From: CBDFKJ01 sp965248805
Lineage (GTDB): Bacteria > Pseudomonadota > Alphaproteobacteria > UBA6615
Length of the DNA stretch: 64,000 nucleotides
Assembly (NCBI GenBank): GCA_965248805.1
Contig: CBDFKJ010000009.1
Location: 1,798,001 to 1,862,000 of the forward strand
Direction: 5' to 3'
The position numbers and the translations under genes were made by a program. The number at the start of each line of letters is the position of its first letter. Position 1 is the first letter of the stretch. The notes under the pieces are model-generated. The model had not been told where the DNA came from. It searched no databases and worked only from the letters and a program-made list of their open reading frames with translations. This document shows positions 9,468-18,051 of the stretch, piece after piece.

Positions 9468-10752
9468 GCGGGTCCGCCTCCGCGGCGGTGTCGATAGCAC
9501 GGCCCCGCGTAATTGCATCACGCCCCAACTTCGCGCGCACGGCGTCGATTGCCGCGGCGACATTGCGCCGCCGGGTGACCGTGTCATCGACCAGGTCGGG
9601 CAGATCGGCTTCGGCTTCCGACGTCGGCTGGTGTGTGCCGACGCCAATTAGCCTGAAGGCGGTGCCGTCGGCCTCGCGCGCCAGCAACGGCGCCATGGCG
9701 TGGAAGAGCGTGTCGGCAAGCTGCGTCGGCGCCGGCAATTGACGGCTACGCGTGCGCACGCGAAAGCGGGCGGTCTTGAGCTTGAGTGTCAATTGCCGGG
9801 CAGCGAGCCCTTGGTTTTTCAGCCGCTCTGCCAAGCGCTCGCACAGCAGCCAGAGCCGTCGGCGTAGGTCTTGGGGATCGACGATATCGCGGGCGAAAGT
9901 GGTTTCGCACGAGACGCTTTTGGCGCCCAGAAGGGTGCGCACGTGCCGGTGATTTATGCCGCGCGACAGCCGATACAGCCGGCCACCGATCGGCCCGTAG
10001 CGTTCGGTCAACGCGGCCTCCGGTAGCGTCTGCAGCTGCGCGATCCGCTCGATACCGCCCGTGGCCAATTGGCGCCCGAGTGTCGAGCCGACGCCCCAGA
10101 TCCGCCGAACGGGCAGGGGTCCCAGCACATCCAGCGTTTCGCCACGGCCTATGATCGAGAACCCGCGGGGCTTGTCGAGGTCGGACGCTACTTTGGCCAC
10201 ATACTTGTTGTGGCTGAGGCCAACGGAGACGGTGACGCCGACATGGTCCTCGATGCGACGGACAAGCGCGATCAGGGTCTGCGCCGGGCTGCCGTCGTGG
10301 ACGCGCTCGGTGCCCTGGAGATCGAGGAAGGCCTCATCGATCGACAGCGGTTCGACGGCCGGCGTGAGCGCGCGCATCAAGTCGCGAACCTGGCGTCCGG
10401 CCTCGGCATACTTTGTCATGTCCGGCCGGACCACCACGGCTTCCGGACACAATCGCCGTGCTTGGTACATGGCCATGGCCGAATGGACACCGCTGCGCCG
10501 GGCCAGATAGCACGCCGCCAGAACGACGCCGCGCTTGGCGCCTCCGACGATAATGGGCCGGTCGCGCAGCGCCGGATCGTCGCGTTTTTCGACCGTGGCA
10601 TAGAAGGCGTCGCAATCGACATGGGCGATGGCGAGCGTATGAAGTTCGCCATGACGCAAGACACGCGGTGAGCCGCAGTCGGCGCAGCAGACCGCGCCCG
10701 CGCCGACGTCGGAGCTACAGTCGCGGCACAGCGCCGGGACCGTTGCGCTCAC
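9409..10752 (-). CDS. dinB: DNA polymerase IV (Y-family) with N-terminal zinc-ribbon extension
   Basis: A 447-residue error-prone translesion polymerase. Palm motifs are visible: IAHVDCDAFYATVE (first metal-binding Asp), VVLAACYLARRSGV, PLSIDEAFLDL (catalytic Asp-Glu) and SVGLSHNKYVAKVASDLDKP; the little-finger domain follows. Before the polymerase core there are about 35 residues with two CxxC pairs (LCRDC and CCADC), a zinc-ribbon-like addition seen in a subset of alphaproteobacterial DinB proteins. The GTG at 10752 overlaps the stop of the upstream kinase gene (GTGA), suggesting coupled translation. Confidence 0.9.
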   Translation of the reverse strand: MSATVPALCRDCSSDVGAGAVCCADCGSPRVLRHGELHTLAIAHVDCDAFYATVEKRDDPALRDRPIIVGGAKRGVVLAACYLARRSGVHSAMAMYQARRLCPEAVVVRPDMTKYAEAGRQVRDLMRALTPAVEPLSIDEAFLDLQGTERVHDGSPAQTLIALVRRIEDHVGVTVSVGLSHNKYVAKVASDLDKPRGFSIIGRGETLDVLGPLPVRRIWGVGSTLGRQLATGGIERIAQLQTLPEAALTERYGPIGGRLYRLSRGINHRHVRTLLGAKSVSCETTFARDIVDPQDLRRRLWLLCERLAERLKNQGLAARQLTLKLKTARFRVRTRSRQLPAPTQLADTLFHAMAPLLAREADGTAFRLIGVGTHQPTSEAEADLPDLVDDTVTRRRNVAAAIDAVRAKLGRDAITRGRAIDTAAEADPPTGSPDAHTPRRPPGPRSR

Positions 10753-11672
10753 GGTAGGCGCCCTTCGTCGGTGGCTGCCTTGGGCCACAACCAGGCCGCG
10801 CCGCGCACGCCGCTGGAGTCGCCATGCCGCGCCCGGCGCAGCGGCGTGCTCACTTCATCGGAAAACACGAACGGTCGCCACAGACGCGGGACATTATCGT
10901 AAAGGCGCTCGATCTGCGACACGCCGCCGCCGAGTACGATCACATCCGGGTCTAGCACGTTGATGATGACGGCCAGTCCGCGGGCCAGTCGGCTTTCGTG
11001 CCGGTCGAGTGCCGCGATGGCCGCCTGATCGTTGGCCGCCGCGCGTTCGGCAACCTGCGCGGCGTCCAAGGCGCGCTGCGTCGCCGCGAGAAAATCGGCG
11101 GCCAACCCGGTCCCCGAGACAAAGGTTTCTATGCAGCCGCGCAGGCCACAGTAACAGGTTGGACCCGGATATTCCTCCGGCTGCATCCACGGAAGAGGAC
11201 AATGCCCCCATTCTCCGGCGACCGCGTTGGGCCCGACGACCACGCGGCCGTCGATCGCGATGCCGCCGCCGCAGCCGGTTCCGATGACGACGGCGAACAC
11301 GCAGTGAGCGCCGGCGCCGGCGCCGTCGGTTGCCTCGGAAACCGCCAGGCAATTGGCGTCATTGGCGAGCCTCACCGGACGCGCCAACGCTTCGCGGAGG
11401 TCGGCATCCAGGGGCTTGCCGTTCAGCCACGTCGAATTGGCGTTCTTCACGAGGCCGCTGGTCGGCGATATGACGCCGGGAATGCCAATGCCGACCGTGC
11501 CGGTCCGACCCAGCGTGGATTCGAGGCCGTCAACCAGTTCGCGAATGGCTCCTACCGTGCCGCTGTAATCAGCCACGGGCGTGTGCCGGCGGCGGCGCGC
11601 GAGCTCGCGGCCGCCGCCGCCGAGCGCAATGGCCTCGATCTTGGTCCCGCCGAGGTCGACGCCGATGCGCAT
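10749..11672 (-). CDS. ROK-family sugar kinase (fructokinase or N-acetylglucosamine kinase type)
   Basis: A 307-residue cytoplasmic ATP-dependent kinase. Motifs: MRIGVDLGGTKIEAIAL (phosphate-binding), GIGIPGVISPTSG, ANDANCLAVSE (catalytic Asp), VIGTGCGGGI, EWGHCPLP, and the ROK zinc site CYCGLRGCIETFVSG. The ligand residues fit ROK fructokinases and GlcNAc kinases and do not separate the two. The gene overlaps dinB by four bases and is probably cotranscribed with it; that pairing is found in other Rhodospirillales-like genomes, but no functional link is implied. Confidence 0.85.
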   Translation of the reverse strand: MRIGVDLGGTKIEAIALGGGGRELARRRRHTPVADYSGTVGAIRELVDGLESTLGRTGTVGIGIPGVISPTSGLVKNANSTWLNGKPLDADLREALARPVRLANDANCLAVSEATDGAGAGAHCVFAVVIGTGCGGGIAIDGRVVVGPNAVAGEWGHCPLPWMQPEEYPGPTCYCGLRGCIETFVSGTGLAADFLAATQRALDAAQVAERAAANDQAAIAALDRHESRLARGLAVIINVLDPDVIVLGGGVSQIERLYDNVPRLWRPFVFSDEVSTPLRRARHGDSSGVRGAAWLWPKAATDEGRLP

Positions 11673-11791
11673 TTTGCTCTAGATTCCAGCGCTTTTACGC
11701 CGCCATCCGCCGACTTCTGAGTACAGGAGGCGGGACCGGCAGGTGTATTTGGGGCTGTTCATCAAGGCGCTGACCAGCTTACATAAATTTA

Positions 11792-12820
11792 GGCTCAATT
11801 CGCGAAGCGTATGCGTAGTGGTAGACTGTTCCCCGATTGGCGTGGGAGATCAGGCAGATGGATCGCGAGCGGTTTCGCGACTGGTTTTCGCATGTTGATG
11901 AGTTGACGGCGGCGCAGCGCAAGGAGGTCGCGGCGGTGTTGTCGGAGCTGTCGGAGGGCACAGCCTCGCTGGCGGCGATCGAACTGGGCGTGGACGACGA
12001 GCGGTGCTGTCCTCATTGCGGCGGCGGCGGGGCGGTGTCGCGGGGCAAGGCACGCGGTCTGCGTCGCTATCGCTGCAAGGCCTGTGGGAAGACATTCGGC
12101 GCGCTCACCGGCACGGCGCTGTCGGGCCTGCACCACAAGGAGCGCTGGCTGGCCTTCGGCGCGTCGCTTGCCGAAGGCGAGACGATACGAGAGGCTGCCG
12201 AGCGCTGCGGGATTGCGCCGAGCACGGCGTTTCGCTGGCGCCACCGCTTTCTGGAGGCGGTTCGACAAGCGCCGGACCGGCTTGCCGGGATCGTCGAGGC
12301 CGACGAGACCTTCGTTCTTGAGAGCCGGAAGGGAGAGCGGAAGCTGGACCGCAAGCCGCGCCGGCGCGGCGGCAAGGCCCGCAAACGCGGCCTCTCGCGC
12401 GAGCAGGTGCCGGTCCTGGTCGCCGCCGACCGAGCCGGCGCGACCCTCAGCCATACCCTGCCCGCTCTCAACGCAGACAGCGTGAAGGAGGCGCTGGAGC
12501 CGGTCGTCGCCCGCGATGCCTTGCTCGTCTCCGACGCCAACCGCTGCTATCCGCCCGTCGCGGCGGCGCTCGACATCCCTCACGAGAGCATCAACGGCGC
12601 CGCCGGCGAGCGGGTCCGCGGCGCCCTGCACATCCAGACGGTCAACAGCCGCCACAGCCAGATCAAGGGCTTCCTGCGAGGCTTCCACGGCATCGCTACC
12701 AAGTACCTCGACAGCTATCTCAGGTGGTTCCATCTCATCGAACTCGGCGACCGGCCGTCCCCGAGAGCCTGTCTCCAAGCGGCGATGGCTAAACCATGCC
12801 TACGGTTTGCGAATTGAGCC
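11792..12820 (+). mobile_element. IS1595-family element (second type), copy A, with target duplication
   Basis: The terminal repeats begin ggctcaattcgc and end gcgaattgagcc, and the element is flanked by a perfect 8-bp duplication TAAATTTA at 11784-11791 and 12821-12828. Length is 1029 bp. The duplication shows a simple transposition event into AT-rich DNA between the ROK kinase and divK. Confidence 0.95.
11858..12817 (+). CDS. IS1595-family transposase, copy A
   Basis: A transposase of about 319 residues. A zinc ribbon (CCPHCGGGG and CKACGK, about residues 48-83) precedes a helix-turn-helix (AAERCGIAPSTAFRWRHRF). The DDE-type core includes IVEADETFVLESRKGER, ARDALLVSDANRCYPP and HIQTVNSRHSQIKGFLRGF. 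The ATG at 11858 was preferred over an upstream TTG because it begins the conserved MDRERFRDWF segment. Frame intact, unlike copy B. Confidence 0.9.
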   Translation: MDRERFRDWFSHVDELTAAQRKEVAAVLSELSEGTASLAAIELGVDDERCCPHCGGGGAVSRGKARGLRRYRCKACGKTFGALTGTALSGLHHKERWLAFGASLAEGETIREAAERCGIAPSTAFRWRHRFLEAVRQAPDRLAGIVEADETFVLESRKGERKLDRKPRRRGGKARKRGLSREQVPVLVAADRAGATLSHTLPALNADSVKEALEPVVARDALLVSDANRCYPPVAAALDIPHESINGAAGERVRGALHIQTVNSRHSQIKGFLRGFHGIATKYLDSYLRWFHLIELGDRPSPRACLQAAMAKPCLRFAN

Positions 12821-12960
12821 TAAATTTAACTCGGCATGACTATCGTAGAGTCATGGCAGTGAGCCATAGTGCGGGGCTGTGCGTGCTTGAGATGCGCCGA
12901 ATTGTTCCGCGTCCATGGGCGCCTCGATCGTGGCGGGCGCCATGAGAGCAGGGGGCTGAG

Positions 12961-13327
12961 ATGTCGAAGACGGTGCTGATCGTCGAAGACAACGATCTGA
13001 ACATGAAGCTCTTCCACAACCTCCTGGAGGCCCAGGGGTACGATACTCTGCAAACCAAAGACGGCATGGAAGCGCTGAAACTGGCGCGCGAGCATCATCC
13101 CGATTTGATCCTGATGGATATCCAGTTGCCTGAAGTATCGGGTCTGGAAGTCACGAAGTGGATCAAGGATGATGATGTTCTGCGCTCCATCCCGGTCATC
13201 GCCGTGACCGCGTTCGCCATGAAGGGGCGATGAGGAAAAGATCCGCAACGGCGGTTGCGAGGCCTACATTGCCAAGCCAATTTCGGTCGCCAGCTTCCTG
13301 CAAACCGTCGAAAAGTTTCTGAACTAG
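12961..13327 (+). pseudogene. divK: DivK single-domain response regulator, interrupted by one extra G
   Basis: The gene encodes a receiver domain almost identical in layout to DivK: KTVLIVEDNDLNMKLFHNLL, phosphoacceptor Asp in LILMDIQLPEVSG, then VIAVTAFAMKG. A GGGG run at 13224-13227 has one base too many, giving a stop three codons later. Removing one G restores DEEKIRNGGCEAYIAKP with the conserved Lys and a normal end at 13325-13327, for about 121 residues. DivK controls cell division and polarity through DivL/PleC/DivJ and is essential in Caulobacter. A sequencing or assembly error is therefore at least as likely as a true null allele. pleD originally followed closely, before the IS630 insertion. 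Confidence 0.85.
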
Positions 13328-14406
13328 TGGATTGATTCCAACGTTTGGAACCCTCGGTTTCGGGCTGCGATGATGTCGTCGGGGTCGGCTTTCGATATGA
13401 ATGGCTGTGGGTTGGCCGCATTGTATTCGCGGACGAAGCGGTTGATTGCGGCCTGGAGATCGACGACGGAATGGAAGACGCCGTGCTTGAGCCGCCGCCG
13501 GGTGAGTTTTGCGAAGAAGCCCTCGACGGCATTGAGCCACGAGCAGGAGGTCGGTGTGAAGTGGAAAGTCCAGCGCGGATGGCGGGCGAGCCAGGCGCGG
13601 ACCTTGTCCTTGTTGTGCGCCGCGTAGTTGTCGACGATCGCGTGGATGGCCTTGTCCGCCGGCACCGTGCGCTCGATGCGGTTGAGGAAGCGGATGAACT
13701 CCTGATGGCGGTGGCGCTGCATGTTCTGGCCGATCACCGTTCCGTCCAGAACGTTGAGCGCCGCAAACAGCGTGGTCGTGCCGTGCCGTTTGTAGTCATG
13801 GTGCCGGCGCGTCCCTTCTTCATCGGCAGACCGGCGGTCGAGCGCCTGGATCTGTGACTTCTCATCGATCGACAACACCACCGCATGGGCCGGCGGGTCG
13901 ACATACAGGCCGACGATATCGGTGAGTTTCTCGGCGAAGGCAGGGTCGGTCGACAGCTTGAAGTTGCGCCAGCGGTGCGGGCTGAGACCGTGAGCCTTCC
14001 AGATCGCCTGCACCGTCGAGGCGGCAATACCGGCCGCCCTGGCCATCGCGCGCAACGTCCAGTGGGTCGCCTCAAACGGCGGCGGTTGCTGCGTCAGGCG
14101 CACGATCTCGGCGACACGATCGAGCGGGACCGGCGCCTTGCCGGGCGGACGGGACTTGTCGCGAAGCAGGCCGCCGACACCCTCGTGCATGAACCGCTCT
14201 TGCCAGCGCCACACGCAGGTCTTGGACTTGCCGGTCTCGGTCATGATCGCCGAGGTGCCCAGACCCTCGCCGCTGAGAAGGACAATATGTGCCCGCCAGA
14301 CGTGTTTCTGCGGGCTCTTGGGATCCGCGACGACCGCGCGCAATCGCTGACGGTCGCCGGCGGATAGGGTGAAGGAGATTCCACTGCGCATGCGCCAGAT
14401 TCGCAT
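13324..14406 (-). CDS. IS630-family transposase, copy A
   Basis: A 360-residue Tc1/mariner-like transposase. The N-terminal HTH region is TSAIMTETGKSKTCVWRWQERF, and a second HTH lies around AAGIAASTVQAIWKAHGLSPHRW. DDE core: VVLSIDEKSQIQALDR, HAIVDNYAAHNKDKVR, and SCSWLNAVEGFFAKLTRR (Glu). The stop codon uses the flanking TA target. Full length, and presumably functional. Confidence 0.93.
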   Translation of the reverse strand: MRIWRMRSGISFTLSAGDRQRLRAVVADPKSPQKHVWRAHIVLLSGEGLGTSAIMTETGKSKTCVWRWQERFMHEGVGGLLRDKSRPPGKAPVPLDRVAEIVRLTQQPPPFEATHWTLRAMARAAGIAASTVQAIWKAHGLSPHRWRNFKLSTDPAFAEKLTDIVGLYVDPPAHAVVLSIDEKSQIQALDRRSADEEGTRRHHDYKRHGTTTLFAALNVLDGTVIGQNMQRHRHQEFIRFLNRIERTVPADKAIHAIVDNYAAHNKDKVRAWLARHPRWTFHFTPTSCSWLNAVEGFFAKLTRRRLKHGVFHSVVDLQAAINRFVREYNAANPQPFISKADPDDIIAARNRGFQTLESIH

Positions 14407-14460
14407 AACACAGCAAAATACGGAATCCCAATTCGGACTCTTTCATTCCGATTAATCCAC
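13327..14460 (-). mobile_element. IS630-family element, copy A
   Basis: The element is flanked by TA on both sides (13325-13326 and 14461-14462), the usual IS630 target. The ends share gtggatt-gatt-like inverted motifs. The insertion lies exactly at the TAG stop of divK and separates divK from pleD by about 1.1 kb. Confidence 0.92.
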
Positions 14461-14476
14461 TAGAGGGGCTCGGACC

Positions 14477-15880
14477 GTGCCCGCGCGCATTCTGGTCGTC
14501 GTCGACGTCGATGCTAACGTAAGGCTTCTCGAAGCCAAGCTGATGGTCGAGTATTTCGACGTGGTCTCGGCGCGCAACGGCCAAGAGGCGCTGGAGCGGA
14601 TCGAAGACTCCCGACCGGACATCGTGCTGCTAGACGTGATGATGCCCGGCATGGACGGCTTCGAGGTCTGCCGACGCATCCGTTCGGACGGCAAGACCAT
14701 GCATCTGCCAGTGGTCATGATTACGGCTCTGTCGGAGCCCGCCGATCGTGTGCGCGGGCTGGAGGCCGGCGCCGATGACTTCCTGACCAAACCGGTTGAC
14801 GACGTGTCTCTGTTTGCCCGCGTCAAGTCGCTGGTGCGGTTGAAGATGATGATGGACGAGCTGCGCCTGCGGCGGGAGACCAGCGAGCAGTTTGGCGTGA
14901 ACGACGGCGGGCCGACGATGGTCGAAGAAGACGCCAGCTCGGCGCGTATCCTGGTGGTCGACGACAGCCGCCTTTCCATCCAACGAATGGAGACAATGCT
15001 CGGCGAAGACGGGCATGAGTTGGTCGTGCGGTCGAATACCGACGAGGCCTTGAACGAGGCCCAGGTGGGCGACTACAGCCTCATCATCGTCAGTACTCTG
15101 TTGCGGGAGGGCGATCCGTTGCGCCTGTGCTCGCAACTGCGCAGCCATGAGGAAAGCCGCAACGTTCCGGTGCTCATTCTGGTGGATGCCGACGACAAGT
15201 CGCGGCTGATCAAGGGCCTGGATCTCGGCGTCAACGACTACCTGACGCATCCGATCGATCGCAACGAGTTGTTGGCCCGCTCACGCACCCAGATCAGACG
15301 CAAACGCTACCAGGAGCGGTTGCGCGACAGCTATCGCCGCAGCATCTCGCTGGCGCTGACCGACCCGCTGACCGGCGTCTACAATCGGCGCTATCTCAAC
15401 ACACATCTGGAATCACTTCTGACCGGCGCGGAAAGCCGCGATAAGGTCACCTCGATCCTGCTCCTCGATATCGACCACTTTAAGCAAGTCAACGACCAGT
15501 ACGGGCATCAGGCCGGCGACGCCGTGTTGAAGGAGGTCGCTCTGCGCATCGAAGACCGGCTGCGCAGCTTCGATACGATCGCCCGCTATGGCGGCGAGGA
15601 ATTCGTCGTGGTCATGCCGGAGACCGACAGCAATTTGGCCGCCGGGGTGGCCGAGCGCCTGCGCGTCATGATCGCCGATACGCCCATGGCGTTCGAGGAC
15701 CGGAAAATCGCGGTGACGATCAGCTTGGGCTTGGCGAGCGCACGCGCCGGTGAAACGGCGGACAGTGTCATCGGCCGGGCCGACCAGGCCCTCTACGGGG
15801 CCAAAAACAGCGGACGCAATCGGGTGGTTGTCGCTGAAGAGAACCCAACGGAACCGGTTTCGCGCGTCGCGGCAGGCTAG
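14477..15880 (+). CDS. pleD: PleD-type diguanylate cyclase (REC-REC-GGDEF)
   Basis: A 467-residue protein: receiver 1 (about 1-125, phosphoacceptor in IVLLDVMMPGMDGFEV, Lys in FLTKPVDD), a degenerate receiver 2 (about 155-275, ILVVDDSRLSIQRMETML, but VSTLLREGDPL in place of an acceptor Asp) and a GGDEF domain (about 295-455) with the active site RYGGEEFVV near 371 and an RSFD inhibitory I-site just before it. It should make cyclic di-GMP and steer the cell cycle and polar development. The GTG start has an upstream GAGGGG. In receiver 1 the first residue of the usual acidic DD pair is Val (LVVVDVDANVRLL). IS630 now separates it from divK. Confidence 0.93.
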   Translation: MPARILVVVDVDANVRLLEAKLMVEYFDVVSARNGQEALERIEDSRPDIVLLDVMMPGMDGFEVCRRIRSDGKTMHLPVVMITALSEPADRVRGLEAGADDFLTKPVDDVSLFARVKSLVRLKMMMDELRLRRETSEQFGVNDGGPTMVEEDASSARILVVDDSRLSIQRMETMLGEDGHELVVRSNTDEALNEAQVGDYSLIIVSTLLREGDPLRLCSQLRSHEESRNVPVLILVDADDKSRLIKGLDLGVNDYLTHPIDRNELLARSRTQIRRKRYQERLRDSYRRSISLALTDPLTGVYNRRYLNTHLESLLTGAESRDKVTSILLLDIDHFKQVNDQYGHQAGDAVLKEVALRIEDRLRSFDTIARYGGEEFVVVMPETDSNLAAGVAERLRVMIADTPMAFEDRKIAVTISLGLASARAGETADSVIGRADQALYGAKNSGRNRVVVAEENPTEPVSRVAAG

Positions 15881-15921
15881 CGCCGCTCATACCAGATCGA
15901 CCCGGCGTCCCGGCCCGGAAC

Positions 15922-16089
15922 CTATTTGATCTTCGCTTCCTTGAAGAGAACGTGCCGGCGCGCGACCGGGTCGTACTTCTTCAGCTCCAGCTTCTCCGGC
16001 TTCTTCCTGGGATTCTTCTTCGCGACATAGAAAAAGCCCGTGTCCGCGGAGCTTACGAGCTTGATCAGAATGGAGGCGGGCTTCGCCAT
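15922..16089 (-). CDS. rpmG: 50S ribosomal protein L33
   Basis: A 55-residue protein reading MAKPASILIKLVSSADTG, FFYVAKKNPRKKPEKLEL and KKYDPVARRHVLFKEAKIK. This matches the alphaproteobacterial L33 type without the four zinc cysteines. It is a component of the large subunit near the E site. It is convergent with pleD (42-bp gap), an arrangement common in Rhodospirillales-like genomes. Too short to stand out from shadow frames, but the match to L33 leaves little doubt. Confidence 0.95.
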   Translation of the reverse strand: MAKPASILIKLVSSADTGFFYVAKKNPRKKPEKLELKKYDPVARRHVLFKEAKIK

Positions 16090-16164
16090 GGCGTGTGTCC
16101 TTGGGGCTTTGCAGACGTTGAGGCCGGCACTCTAGGCGAAGGCGCGCGGCGGCTCAATGCCGTG

Positions 16165-17727
16165 TCAACGATTGGCGATGGCAATTGCGGCGGCGCTGAG
16201 GGCGCTTTCATACAGAGCCGGATTGGCGATCAGCGCCTGGGCGAGTTCGATATCGAGGTCCGGTGCCCGATTGTCGGATGAGCATGCCTGCCGAAGCATC
16301 GAGACTTCGGCGTCGTTCGGTCGCGTCACCGTTCGCCAGCGTGCCAGTGCGCCCAACGATCCCGCGCCGTCGTTGAGTTGGTCCAGGAGGCCCGGCACGT
16401 GCCCAACCTCCGCGCCGCCGCCGTGGGTGCACACCGATGGCATGACGCCGAGCCCGTGAAGGATGTAACCGGAGGGCGCATGCAAGCGTGACCACGTCAG
16501 CGTCAGCTCGCCATTATTGGGCAGGCGCATCACCGTCTGAACCGTTCCCTTGCCGTAGGAATTAGTGCCGATGAGCACCGCCCGCCCCTGGTCTTGCAGC
16601 GCGGCGGCGACAACTTCCGATCCGGACGCCGAGCTGCCATTGACCAGCACGACTAGCGGCGCGCCCTCGGCGAGATCGGTGTCGGATGCCAGGAAGCGTT
16701 GCAGGCTGTGCGGGTGCCGCCCGCGCGTCTCCACGATTTCGCCCTTATCGAGGAATGCATCGGCGACCTCTACGGCTTGATCGAGGAGCCCACCGGGATT
16801 GCCACGCAAGTCCATGATGACGCCATCGAGCGCGCGACCGTACTCTCTCGAATTGACGACCGCCCGTGCCACGGCGTGGCTCGTGTTCTGGTTGAAGCTC
16901 TTGACCTGCACGACGAGGGTGCCGTCGCGGAGCTCGGCTTCCACCGTCGGCAGGACAATGTGCTGACGGCGGACATCGGTGACGAAGTTCTGGCTCCCCG
17001 CCGGCCGATTTATGGACAGGCGGATGGGTGCGCCGACCGGACCCCGAATGGTGCGGATCAGCTGACGCTGGTCCCAGCCGACCACAGGGATGCCGTCGAT
17101 ATGCGTAATCCGATCATCGGGCTCGAGGCCGGCTAGCTGTGCCGGGCCACTGGCAACGACAGAGACCACGAGCGCGGCCGCATCCTGCATCTGCACTGTG
17201 ATGCCGACGCCACCGAAACCGTCGCGAACCGCGCGCGCATCCGATGCCTCGTCTGCGCCGGAGTAGCGCGAAAATGGGTCGAGTTCGGACAGGGCGGACT
17301 CTAATAGGGCTTCGAACAGGGCTTCGCTGCTGGAATCACGCAAGCGCGCCGACCGGCCGCGGCTCGCTTCGATTGCGGCAACGGTCACCGCAGCCCACTC
17401 ATCGGGATCGGAACCCGCCGGCGGCGACAGGTGACCCGCGAGTTCGGTGCCAACGAAGACGTCGATCGCATCACCACGATCCACCGCCACGAACTCGGGG
17501 TCGATGGTGCGTAGGCCATCCAGGCCGTCTAGCGTGAATTCGCGTAGCGAGACAGTTTCGATATAGCGATTACGCACATAGCCGTAAGCGGCGCCGATGA
17601 CTTGTACGGCGTAGCGAGGCGTATACTCCGGCGGATTGCGCGTTTCCGCGCCGGCGCAGCCGACCACCAATGCGACGATTGCTAGGCTGGCAGTTGCCGC
17701 CTGAGCACATTTCTGTCGCCACTGCAT
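16165..17727 (-). CDS. S41-family carboxy-terminal processing protease, lipoprotein type
   Basis: About 520 residues. A signal peptide with lipobox LVVGC (about residues 18-22) suggests anchoring on the periplasmic side. A PDZ domain lies around GVGITVQMQDAAALVVSVVA and LEPDDRITHIDGIPVVGW. The S41 catalytic core has LRGNPGGLLDQAVEVADAF, the nucleophile in VNGSSASGSEVVAAAL (about residue 362) and the general base Lys in TNSYGKGTVQTVMRLP (about 391). ATG 17727 was chosen over longer starts because it places the lipoprotein signal at the N terminus. It probably trims periplasmic or envelope proteins; the substrate is unknown. Confidence 0.9.
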   Translation of the reverse strand: MQWRQKCAQAATASLAIVALVVGCAGAETRNPPEYTPRYAVQVIGAAYGYVRNRYIETVSLREFTLDGLDGLRTIDPEFVAVDRGDAIDVFVGTELAGHLSPPAGSDPDEWAAVTVAAIEASRGRSARLRDSSSEALFEALLESALSELDPFSRYSGADEASDARAVRDGFGGVGITVQMQDAAALVVSVVASGPAQLAGLEPDDRITHIDGIPVVGWDQRQLIRTIRGPVGAPIRLSINRPAGSQNFVTDVRRQHIVLPTVEAELRDGTLVVQVKSFNQNTSHAVARAVVNSREYGRALDGVIMDLRGNPGGLLDQAVEVADAFLDKGEIVETRGRHPHSLQRFLASDTDLAEGAPLVVLVNGSSASGSEVVAAALQDQGRAVLIGTNSYGKGTVQTVMRLPNNGELTLTWSRLHAPSGYILHGLGVMPSVCTHGGGAEVGHVPGLLDQLNDGAGSLGALARWRTVTRPNDAEVSMLRQACSSDNRAPDLDIELAQALIANPALYESALSAAAIAIANR

Positions 17728-18051
17728 CGTTCGGGATGTCTGCGTTTCGGGTGTCTGTTGGCTAGTGCCGGTCCGGGATTGCAACTCCGACGATCCGCCG
17801 ACCGCCCTCTCCTGTCACCGAATCACATTTCCATACTATGTGCAAAGGCTGTGAATTACTATGTGCAAAGGCTGTGAATTTGCTAAGGAAAATCGTAGGA
17901 ATCGCAAAGCATTGCGCTTCGGTGTGCATCAATTTCGTGTCAACGAAGTGGATAGCGGCAACTCGCGCGAAAAGCGGCGCCGGGCCTGCGGCCGCGGGCG
18001 GGCGCTGCGGCGACCGCGTCACACGCACCGTTCGCCGACGATTGTACCACG
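17728..18051. other. Intergenic gap between topA and the S41 protease gene
   Basis: No convincing gene is present. The stretch includes a perfect 23-bp tandem duplication at 17834-17880 (unit tactatgtgcaaaggctgtgaat). In related alphaproteobacteria rnr (RNase R) commonly follows topA; nothing resembling it is seen here. Confidence 0.6.
17834..17880. repeat. 23-bp tandem direct duplication
   Basis: Two head-to-tail copies of tactatgtgcaaaggctgtgaat, period exactly 23, differing only at the trailing flank. They lie upstream of the protease gene, in the topA-protease gap. Could be a slippage duplication or a duplicated binding site. Confidence 0.85.
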
